A stretch of DNA of 6,547 nucleotides from Pseudomonadota bacterium (GTDB taxonomy: Bacteria > Pseudomonadota > Alphaproteobacteria > Micropepsales > Micropepsaceae). Below, in pieces: positions 1-5,293 of the stretch. The stretch is from contig JAKAVI010000064.1 of the NCBI GenBank assembly GCA_021817355.1, forward strand, positions 1-6,547. The letters run 5' to 3'. Under the pieces are notes generated by a model. That model ran no database searches. It saw nothing but the letters and a program-made list of their open reading frames with translations, and was not told the origin of the DNA. Position 1 is the stretch's first letter, and every line of letters starts with the position of its first letter. Made by a program: the position numbers and the translations under genes.

Positions 1-1
1 G

Positions 2-856
2 GATCCGGCCAGTATCATGGCAGTTGCGCGCCAAATTGGCTGGACAATGCTGGTTTTGCTTGGTGCCCCACTCGGCTTGCTGCTTGGTGCAGGTGTTGCC
101 GCTCACGTCGTGCAGGCCCGCCCGGTCTTTACCGCCGAAAAAATCAAGCCTGATCTTTCAAAGCTGTCCCTCACTCACGGCTTTCAGCGCCTTTTCGGTA
201 TAGACGGCTGGGTGGCACTGCTCAAGGGTACCGTCAAAATGGCGCTTGTCGCGGGGGCGCTATGGGCGGTGCTTTGGCCGGACCGCGTTGAGATCCTCGC
301 GATTTTGCAGCAGTCACCGCGCGATATTGCCGGCAACATGATGAGAATTGCGCTGCACATAGCTCTTGCCACACTTTCGGTTTTGACGCTGGTCGCAATT
401 CTCGACTATCTCAATCAGCGCATGCAATTTCTCAAGCGCAACCGCATGAGCCGGCATGAAATCAAGGAAGAGATTCGTCAATCGGATGGTGACCCGCTCA
501 TCAAGGCAAAGATACGCCAGATAAGAATGGAACGTTCGCGAAGACGGATGATGGCCCGCGTGCCTCAGGCGACAGTAGTGGTGATGAACCCAACGCACTA
601 CGCTGTCGCACTGCAGTATGAAGCCGGTAACATGACTGCTCCGGTTTGTGTGGCCAAAGGCGTTGACGCCGTAGCCCTGCGCATTCGCGACAAGGCCAAG
701 GAACACAATGTTCCGGTCGTGGAAAACCCGCCTCTTGCGCGCGCACTCTATGCGGCTGTGGAAATCGATGAAAGCATTCCACCAGAACACTACAAGGCAG
801 TGGCACAGGTTATTGGCTACGTGCTGAAGCTTTCCGGCAGGATGCGCCCGAACTAG
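2..856 (+). CDS. flhB: Flagellar biosynthesis protein FlhB, 5'-truncated by the window
   Basis: FlhB is the inner-membrane component of the flagellar type III export gate. It cleaves itself within NPTH and switches export from hook/rod to filament substrates. The frame is open to the left edge, so the ATG at 17 is internal. About 284 codons are visible, against 350-380 for full FlhB, and NPTH lies near residue 270 in enterobacterial FlhB, so roughly 75-80 N-terminal residues (TM1 and the first loop) are missing. Numbering from the internal Met at 17: hydrophobic segments at about 8-32, 73-88 and 110-132 fit TM2-TM4. A basic linker (138-182) follows, then the autocleavage motif NPTH at 191-194 (bases 587-598) in the context VVVMNPTHYAVALQYE, and the conserved PPLARALY at 238-245. 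NPTHYAVAL and PPLARALY favour flagellar FlhB over virulence SctU/YscU. It is the last gene of its visible strand run and its stop overlaps the convergent dehydrogenase gene. Confidence 0.95.
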   Translation, partial: DPASIMAVARQIGWTMLVLLGAPLGLLLGAGVAAHVVQARPVFTAEKIKPDLSKLSLTHGFQRLFGIDGWVALLKGTVKMALVAGALWAVLWPDRVEILAILQQSPRDIAGNMMRIALHIALATLSVLTLVAILDYLNQRMQFLKRNRMSRHEIKEEIRQSDGDPLIKAKIRQIRMERSRRRMMARVPQATVVVMNPTHYAVALQYEAGNMTAPVCVAKGVDAVALRIRDKAKEHNVPVVENPPLARALYAAVEIDESIPPEHYKAVAQVIGYVLKLSGRMRPN

Positions 857-1887
857 CTCACCACCATCACCTTGCATTGGCCGCTGGGCTTGCGCAGGGC
901 TTCGAATGCTAAAGGCAGGCTGTCCAGGTCTATGGTGTCAGTGATCATGCTCTCGCCATCAATCCGACCTGATGCCAGCATGGCGATCACATAGTCGAAG
1001 TCTGCGGGACGGTAACCAAGCACAAATTGCAGGTTAAGTTCTTTGGCGATGCCCGCGAGCGGAAAGATGGTGTCAGGCTGCTGGCAGACGCCGGCCACCA
1101 CGATGCGTCCACCCCGAGGGGCCTCTGCCATGGTCTGTCCGATCATCCCGGGCGCACCAACGCACTCAAAGATGACGTCCGGGCTGCGCCCGGTCAGACG
1201 CTCGACCTGACCGGCAAGCGGTTCGTCCGGATTGAGGGCATCGCTCGCACCAAAGCGCGCCGCCATTTGACGCCGCACGGCCGCCCGTTCGCTGACAAGA
1301 ACATGTCGTATGCCCAGAAATCTTGCCCACAGGATCACTGCGAGCCCAACCGGTCCTGCACCCACAACCAGGATCACAGCATTGCGATCGAGTTTGGCCA
1401 TGTCGACAGCATGCAGTCCGACTGCCAGGGGTTCAACCAGCGCTCCGGCGCGATAGCTCATGCCCGCAGGAAGGCGGAACGCTGCATTGGCTGATATGCG
1501 GACATATTCTGCGTAGGCGCCATGGCGTTGACCCAGCCCGATGCCAGCGCCATGCGCACAGGCGCCTGAGCCAAGACCCACGCTAAGATTGGGACAGGGG
1601 GTTTGTTCTCCGCAGCACAGAAAGGGAAAGCCCACCACCGCCGTTCCCGTGCGCCACTCGGCTCGGACAGCGCTGCCGGTTTCCACCACTTCACCTGAAA
1701 ATTCATGCCCCATGACCGCGCCAGAGGGTAAGGCCAGAACCGAGCCGGGCTCGGTCATGTGCAGGTCTGAACCGCAGATTCCGCAGGCGTGAACCTTCAA
1801 TATCAAGTCGTGCGGCGAGGGACGGGGTTCGTCGATCTGTTCAATAACCAGGGGTTGACCTGCCTGATGAAATACCGCGGCCCGCAT
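853..1887 (-). CDS. Zinc-dependent medium-chain alcohol/polyol dehydrogenase
   Basis: NAD(P)-dependent oxidoreductase of the medium-chain dehydrogenase superfamily (threonine / sorbitol / butanediol dehydrogenase branch), 344 aa, the family's usual length. It should interconvert a secondary alcohol or polyol and a ketone in the cytoplasm. An N-terminal GroES-like domain carries the catalytic zinc ligands C38 (in ACGICGSD), H61-E62 (in MGHEF) and E152 (in VEPLAVG). The Rossmann domain has GAGPVG at 176-181, and acidic E200 near the end of the second strand suggests NAD rather than NADP. The structural-zinc loop is atypical: cysteines at 91, 92, 98 and 110 do not form the usual evenly spaced four-Cys cluster. 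The ATG at 1887 was chosen because GGAGGAA lies just upstream and the protein then begins MRAAVFH as in the family; an in-frame ATG at 1911 and a longer frame to 2067 lack support. It is divergent from the amidase gene and ends tail-to-tail with flhB. The substrate cannot be named. Confidence 0.9.
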   Translation of the reverse strand: MRAAVFHQAGQPLVIEQIDEPRPSPHDLILKVHACGICGSDLHMTEPGSVLALPSGAVMGHEFSGEVVETGSAVRAEWRTGTAVVGFPFLCCGEQTPCPNLSVGLGSGACAHGAGIGLGQRHGAYAEYVRISANAAFRLPAGMSYRAGALVEPLAVGLHAVDMAKLDRNAVILVVGAGPVGLAVILWARFLGIRHVLVSERAAVRRQMAARFGASDALNPDEPLAGQVERLTGRSPDVIFECVGAPGMIGQTMAEAPRGGRIVVAGVCQQPDTIFPLAGIAKELNLQFVLGYRPADFDYVIAMLASGRIDGESMITDTIDLDSLPLAFEALRKPSGQCKVMVVS

Positions 1888-1890
1888 GGG

Positions 1891-1897
1891 TTCCTCC
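1891..1897 (-). promoter_or_regulatory. Ribosome binding site of the alcohol dehydrogenase gene
   Basis: On the minus strand GGAGGAA lies three bases before the ATG at 1887, with the GGAGG core five bases away. It is the strongest Shine-Dalgarno match near any candidate start of this gene and decides the start against the ATG at 1911 and the longer frame. Confidence 0.75.
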
Positions 1898-1926
1898 ACT
1901 TTGCTCGGCATCGCCAGCTTATGCCA

Positions 1927-1936
1927 TTCTGCAGAA
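1927..1936. repeat. Perfect 10-bp palindrome TTCTGCAGAA, candidate operator
   Basis: The sequence TTCTGCAGAA is its own reverse complement and sits inside the 69-bp divergent spacer, about 20 bases upstream of the amidase start and about 40 bases from the dehydrogenase start. Symmetry and position fit a dimeric repressor or activator site. A 10-bp palindrome can also arise by chance, and no second copy was noticed. Confidence 0.35.
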
Positions 1937-1946
1937 GTGGGAAGCC

Positions 1947-1950
1947 GGAG
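1947..1950 (+). promoter_or_regulatory. Ribosome binding site of the amidase gene
   Basis: GGAG lies six bases before the ATG at 1957, a normal distance. It directly abuts the in-frame ATG at 1951, which would instead have to use GGGAAG at 1939-1944. This favours 1957 over 1951, though not decisively. Confidence 0.5.
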
Positions 1951-1956
1951 ATGGAA

Positions 1957-3387
1957 ATGAGTTCCCCTTACGCGACGGCAAGACAGATGCTGGACGACCT
2001 CACCCGTCGACGCATATCGGCGCTCGAGCTTCTTGAGCAACACGTCGTACGGCAGCGTAGCCTTCACGGCAAATTGAATGCCGTGATCGCCGAGGATCTA
2101 ACCGCGGCCCGCATGGCGGCCCGCGCTCTCGACGATGCCCGCGCTCGCGGCACAGAGCTCGGTACGCTCGCAGGGCTGCCGATGACCATTAAGGATGGTT
2201 TCGATGTCAACGGCATGCCGGCGACATCAGGCAATCCCGAATTTGCCGATCGGGCGCGATCCTGTGCCGACGCGGAGCTAGTCGGCCGACTGCGCAGGGC
2301 AGGGGCGGTGATTTGGGGTAAAACCAACGTGCCGCTGATGCTCGGTGATTTCCAGAGCTACAATGCGCTATTTGGTACAACCAATAACCCGTTTGATCCT
2401 ACCCGGACTTCGGGGGGATCATCGGGTGGTGCCGCAGCGGCCCTGGCCGCTGATATTACGCCACTGGAACTTGGTTCGGACATTGGCGGTTCGCTGCGCC
2501 ATCCAGCCAATTTCTGTGGGGTCTGCGCGCTCAAACCGAGCTGGGGATCATTGCCCCTGAAGGGGCACGTTCCACCTGCTCCAGGCAGGAACCAGGAGGT
2601 TGATCTCAATGTCGCCGGGCCCATGGCCCGGAATGTGAGAGATCTTAAGCTGATGTGGGACGTTCTGAGGGAAAAACCTTACTCCGAGCCTTCGCCGGCC
2701 GCACGGGCACGGATCGCAGTCTGGAGTGCACAACCGGGATGGCCGCTTGCACAGTGTGTAAGAGATGCCGTCGAGGAGACTGCAAGATGCCTCGCCGCTC
2801 TGGGTTTTGCCGTTGATCATGCCGCTCCCGACTTCAATTTTGACGAGCTGCTACAGACCTATCTGGATCTTCTGATTGCGACCGTGGCCGGGAATTTTCC
2901 TGTGCATCTGCGTGAAGCCATGGCCGCCCGGCGCCATGAGGACATGCGCCTCGTCCGTGAAGGTCGCGACGCCACCGGCGAGGCAGGCTATCGCCTGCGG
3001 GCAAGTGCCCCGCAGGATCAGATCGATAGGGCCAGGCGCACGCGCGACAGCTACAGGCGCGTGCTGGATGCGTTTTTCCGTCAGGGTTATGACGCGATCC
3101 TGGCTCCGGTCACACCGGTCACCGCCTTTTTGCATGATCACTCCATGCCTATGAATGCCCGCCGTCTCGTGGTCGACGGCATTGAGGTCCCCTACATGTC
3201 CGCTCTCAACTGGATCGCGGTGGCGACCGCACTTCATGCTCCAGCTCTGGTTTTTCCGGCTGCACGGCACGAAGGCCTGCCGATCGGCGTCCAGCTGATT
3301 GGGCCGGAACGCGGTGAATCCAGGCTGTTCGAGGTTGCCCTAGCGGCAGAGCAGGCGATCGGCCCCTTCCCGCCGCCCGCGCTCTGA
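1957..3387 (+). CDS. Amidase-signature family hydrolase
   Basis: Serine amidohydrolase of the amidase signature family, which hydrolyses amide (sometimes ester or carbamate) bonds using a Ser-cisSer-Lys triad. It is 476 aa from the ATG at 1957, typical for the family (about 450-500). Triad residues are all present: K79 in GLPMTIKDGF, cis-Ser S155 in TSGGSSGGAA, and nucleophile S179 in GSDIGGSLRHPA. The C-terminal signature GLPIGVQLIGP is at 440-450. No signal peptide is evident, so it is cytoplasmic. The frame is open back to 1789, but that extension covers the start of the divergent dehydrogenase gene and has no ribosome site; ATG 1951 is a close alternative. It lies 39 bp upstream of the LLM monooxygenase and is probably co-transcribed with it. 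GatA is unlikely: there is no gatB/gatC neighbour and the context is catabolic. Which amide it cleaves cannot be told from sequence. Confidence 0.92.
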   Translation: MSSPYATARQMLDDLTRRRISALELLEQHVVRQRSLHGKLNAVIAEDLTAARMAARALDDARARGTELGTLAGLPMTIKDGFDVNGMPATSGNPEFADRARSCADAELVGRLRRAGAVIWGKTNVPLMLGDFQSYNALFGTTNNPFDPTRTSGGSSGGAAAALAADITPLELGSDIGGSLRHPANFCGVCALKPSWGSLPLKGHVPPAPGRNQEVDLNVAGPMARNVRDLKLMWDVLREKPYSEPSPAARARIAVWSAQPGWPLAQCVRDAVEETARCLAALGFAVDHAAPDFNFDELLQTYLDLLIATVAGNFPVHLREAMAARRHEDMRLVREGRDATGEAGYRLRASAPQDQIDRARRTRDSYRRVLDAFFRQGYDAILAPVTPVTAFLHDHSMPMNARRLVVDGIEVPYMSALNWIAVATALHAPALVFPAARHEGLPIGVQLIGPERGESRLFEVALAAEQAIGPFPPPAL

Positions 3388-3388
3388 G

Positions 3389-3401
3389 CCACACTGTGTG
3401 G
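3389..3401. repeat. 13-bp palindrome in the amidase-monooxygenase gap
   Basis: CCACAC-T-GTGTGG begins one base after the amidase stop codon and is followed by an A/T-rich run before the next ribosome binding site. As RNA it could fold only with a very small loop (for example a 5-bp stem and 3-base loop) and has no T tract, so a terminator is unlikely. It could be a protein-binding site or an mRNA stability element between two genes of one operon. Confidence 0.35.
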
Positions 3402-3411
3402 ACAAAATATT

Positions 3412-3419
3412 GGAGAAGG
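3412..3419 (+). promoter_or_regulatory. Ribosome binding site of the LLM monooxygenase gene
   Basis: GGAGAAGG ends seven bases before the ATG at 3427. It is a strong match and fixes this start over the in-frame ATG two codons later at 3433. Confidence 0.7.
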
Positions 3420-3426
3420 TTCAATC

Positions 3427-4602
3427 ATGACGATGCGACTGCGAAGTGGTATATTTCTGGCCCCCTTTCATCCGGTTAACGAAGATCCCACGCTCTGTAT
3501 TCAGCGCGATATGGAATTGATCGAACATCTCGATCGGCTTGGCTATGATGAAGCGTGGATCGGAGAGCACCACTCCGCTGGTTTCGAAATCATCGCCAGC
3601 CCCGAGCTGTTCATTGCCGCAGTTGCCGAACGCACCCGGCGCATAAAATTGGGTACGGGGGTGGTGTCGTTGCCGTATCATAACCCGCTGATGGCGGCGA
3701 ACCGGATCATTCAGCTCGATCATCAGACGCGTGGGCGCATCATGTTTGGGGTCGGACCGGGTCTGCTGCCATCGGACGCATTTTCCATGGGCATCGATCC
3801 ATCGGTGCAGCGCACACGCATGGTTGAAGCTCTGGAGGTTATCGTACGGCTATTTAAGGGCGAGCGGGTCACAATCAAAACCGACTGGTTTGAATTGGTG
3901 GATGCAACCTGTCAGTTGCGCCCCTTCACTTACCCCTATCCTGAGATCGCGGTCGCATCATCGGTAACACCCTCTGGAGGCAAACTGGCCGGCAAGCATG
4001 GATTTGGCATGCTGTGTGTCGCCGCAACCCAGGCTGGCGGTTACGATGCCCTGGGCATCAACTGGGAAATTGCACAAAAGACCGCGTTAGAGAACGGCCG
4101 GACAATGGATCCCGACCGTCTGAGGCTGGTGGGGCCCGTCCATCTGGCTGAAAGTCGCGAACAGGCCTTTGAAAACTGCAAATTCGGCTTCGAGCAATGG
4201 CAGGGGTATTTTTCAGGGATTAGCGCCGTCGCTGGGCGCGAGGCGGCAGAGAACCGGTCGCTCAGCACGCTGGTTGAAGAAGGCGTGGCTGTGGTTGGTA
4301 CTCCCGACGATGCCATTGCCCAGATCCGAAGACTGCAAGCCAAACAGGGCTCGTTCGGGTGCTTTCTGCAGCTGGCTCATAACTGGGCAAATTTTGAGCA
4401 CACCCGCAAGTCCTATGAGCTTTGGCAACGTTACGTTGTTCCAGCCATCAATGGCGCCAATCAGGCGCGCGAAACTGCCTTGTCCTGGGCCAAGGACAAC
4501 AAGGAGCGTTTCATTGGCGCGGCAATGTCAGCTGCGATGCAAACCATTCAAAAGCATCACGACGAGGAAACCGCCAAAAGCGCCTCCAGCGGAAAGAACT
4601 AG
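3427..4602 (+). CDS. Luciferase-like (LLM class) flavin-dependent monooxygenase, limonene-monooxygenase-like
   Basis: TIM-barrel flavin monooxygenase of the bacterial luciferase superfamily, 391 aa. Members use reduced FMN (or F420) and O2 to hydroxylate, epoxidise or insert oxygen into small organic substrates. Visible signs: the first strand SGIFLAPFHP (7-16); GEHHS at 46-50, which matches the active-site EHH region of LuxA; LGTGVVSLPYHNP at 75-87; LDHQTRGRIMFGVGPG at 97-112; and GTPDDAIAQIRRL near 291-303. From memory, the opening, GEHHS, LGTGVVSLPYHNP and LAGKHG at 187-192 are closest to Rhodococcus limonene 1,2-monooxygenase (LimB) and related alkanal monooxygenases, but this does not prove a terpene substrate. 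The last 20 or so residues are polar and probably disordered. Such FMN enzymes need a separate flavin reductase, and none is encoded here. It follows the amidase gene by 39 bp with a strong ribosome site, implying one operon. Confidence 0.92.
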   Translation: MTMRLRSGIFLAPFHPVNEDPTLCIQRDMELIEHLDRLGYDEAWIGEHHSAGFEIIASPELFIAAVAERTRRIKLGTGVVSLPYHNPLMAANRIIQLDHQTRGRIMFGVGPGLLPSDAFSMGIDPSVQRTRMVEALEVIVRLFKGERVTIKTDWFELVDATCQLRPFTYPYPEIAVASSVTPSGGKLAGKHGFGMLCVAATQAGGYDALGINWEIAQKTALENGRTMDPDRLRLVGPVHLAESREQAFENCKFGFEQWQGYFSGISAVAGREAAENRSLSTLVEEGVAVVGTPDDAIAQIRRLQAKQGSFGCFLQLAHNWANFEHTRKSYELWQRYVVPAINGANQARETALSWAKDNKERFIGAAMSAAMQTIQKHHDEETAKSASSGKN

Positions 4603-4619
4603 GGGAGTTGGAGGCGCTT
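4578..4619. terminator. 11-bp inverted repeat between convergent genes, probable terminator
   Basis: Perfect arms AAGCGCCTCCA (4578-4588) and TGGAGGCGCTT (4609-4619) enclose a 20-base loop that contains the stop codon of the LLM gene. Read on the minus strand, the stem is followed by two more T residues (CTTTTGG), so it is a better, though still weak, terminator for the small gene at 4640-5125. On the plus strand no T tract follows. Position between converging genes supports a bidirectional termination role. Confidence 0.5.
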
Positions 4620-4639
4620 CTCGGGCGAGACCATGCCGC

Positions 4640-5125
4640 TCAGGAGATGGATGTAATTGCCGGAGCGCGCCGCGACCGGGCAGCCGAGCGGCCGGCAGGA
4701 GGACAAACCGCCCGGAACAGCAATACCGGGCGGGAGGCTCCTTTGACGGCCAACCGTATCATGTCAGCGGCAGCGCGCCCCAGATCGTTCGAAGCGTCCG
4801 CACCGAGCGCCTCTAAGGTACGGCGCAGCCAGACGAGGTCCTCGACGCGACGGCGCCCCTCGTCGAAATGTGCCGCTACTTCGCGCAGCCTGTCGCTGCA
4901 GGATGGCACATGGCTCTGTGGCAGAAGGCTTGCCGCTTCTCGCAACAGACAGGCCGCACCGATGACCGTGCTGGGCTCGGTCGCGATGAGACGCTGATGC
5001 AGCATGGCAATCCGCGCAAGCCCGCTGCGGGTAGCCCGCACATCATCCACGTCACGGGCTTCAGCGAGCGCCATATAAGCCTGCTCGATTTCATCCATCA
5101 GGGCGATGACCGGATCGACGCGCAC
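4640..5125 (-). CDS. Small helical hypothetical protein (DPVIAL-type)
   Basis: Function unknown; 161 aa from a GTG at 5125. The body is rich in Ala, Arg, Leu and Glu and reads as amphipathic helices without membrane segments or a signal peptide. It starts VRVDPVIALMDEIEQAYMAL and contains TEPSTVIGAACLLREAA. This resembles, from memory, small single-domain hypotheticals of rhizobial genomes that begin DPxxALI and carry a T-T-xxG-xxALL segment; no function is known to me. The GTG was chosen for this resemblance and a GGGG seven bases upstream. An AGGAG lies about 20 bases upstream, too far to be ideal; ATG 5098 lacks a ribosome site, and the frame is open to 5260 with no good start. After about residue 120 the composition changes to Pro/Arg/Ser-rich and a GC-rich hairpin (4708-4733) falls inside the frame, so the true C-terminus may differ. 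It follows the lipoamide dehydrogenase gene by 168 bp. Confidence 0.6.
   Translation of the reverse strand: MRVDPVIALMDEIEQAYMALAEARDVDDVRATRSGLARIAMLHQRLIATEPSTVIGAACLLREAASLLPQSHVPSCSDRLREVAAHFDEGRRRVEDLVWLRRTLEALGADASNDLGRAAADMIRLAVKGASRPVLLFRAVCPPAGRSAARSRRAPAITSIS
4708..4733. repeat. 8-bp GC-rich inverted repeat, terminator-like on the minus strand
   Basis: CCGCCCGG (4708-4715) and CCGGGCGG (4726-4733) flank a 10-base loop. On the minus strand the hairpin is followed by TTTGTCC, a short U-rich tail, which makes it look like an intrinsic terminator although it lies inside the open frame of the small hypothetical gene, about 70 bases before its stop. Confidence 0.4.
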
Positions 5126-5247
5126 GAAGCAACCCCGCGTTTCGTCTCCTGAGCAGCTAACGCGCGTGCTTGGGCCCTGAAAAGTGGCTGACGAGGGGCA
5201 GGACGGACTTATCCCCTCTTGATCACGCGCAAGCTCGCCGGCGGGAG

Positions 5248-5274
5248 CCAAGTGTCCCAAATCAGGACATTTGG
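5248..5274. repeat. Imperfect 10-bp inverted repeat downstream of lpdV
   Basis: CCAAGTGTCC (5248-5257) and GGACATTTGG (5265-5274) pair at nine of ten positions across a 7-base loop; the odd pair is G-T, a wobble in plus-strand RNA and a mismatch in minus-strand RNA. It lies 19 bases beyond the lpdV stop. There is no T tract on either side, so it is either a weak 3'-end hairpin of the lpdV transcript or a TGTCC-N7-GGACA protein-binding site ahead of the small hypothetical gene. The 168-bp gap also holds GAGGGG/CCCCTC arms at 5193-5198 and 5213-5218; no clear promoter was found. Confidence 0.4.
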
Positions 5275-5293
5275 CCTCACCGGGGTCATGCGG

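Larger units (their letters stand above)
1888..1956. promoter_or_regulatory. Divergent promoter spacer between dehydrogenase and amidase genes
   Basis: These 69 bases separate the two divergent start codons and must hold both ribosome binding sites and probably both promoters, unless those reach into the coding regions. I could not find a convincing -35/-10 pair. A weak possibility for the amidase is TTGCTC at 1901-1906 with CATTCT at 1925-1930 (18-base gap). A perfect palindrome lies at 1927-1936. The spacing suggests one regulator could control both directions; no regulator gene is in the window. Confidence 0.5.

Noticed and set aside
2..856. Virulence type III secretion switch protein (SctU/YscU) instead of FlhB
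   Set aside because: NPTHYAVAL and the following PPLARALY region are of flagellar type, and no injectisome gene is present.
314..877. Minus-strand frame of 187 codons inside flhB
   Set aside because: It is fully antisense to a well-conserved flhB and has a His/Cys/Arg-rich product with no motif.
1789..1956. N-terminal extension of the amidase frame by 56 residues
   Set aside because: It overlaps the start of the divergent dehydrogenase gene, has no ribosome site at 1789, and lies before the region where the family's N-terminus aligns; it is the antisense shadow of that gene.
1888..2067. N-terminal extension of the dehydrogenase frame to 2067
   Set aside because: It overlaps the amidase coding region on the other strand, has no ribosome site, and precedes the canonical start MRAAVFH, which has a strong GGAGG.
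3427..4602. Naming the monooxygenase limB
   Set aside because: The similarity is at the level of shared LLM motifs recalled from memory; no epoxide hydrolase or other limonene gene is nearby, so the symbol would overstate the evidence.
4169..4816. Plus-strand frame of 215 codons over the end of the LLM gene and the small hypothetical gene
   Set aside because: It begins inside the LLM gene in another frame, has no ribosome site, and its product is low-complexity Arg/Pro/Ser-rich with no recognisable motif.
4422..4997. Plus-strand frame of 191 codons opposite the small hypothetical gene
   Set aside because: The translation is Ala/Arg/Ser-rich and featureless, as expected of an antisense frame in GC-rich DNA, while the minus strand gives a regular amphipathic helical protein.
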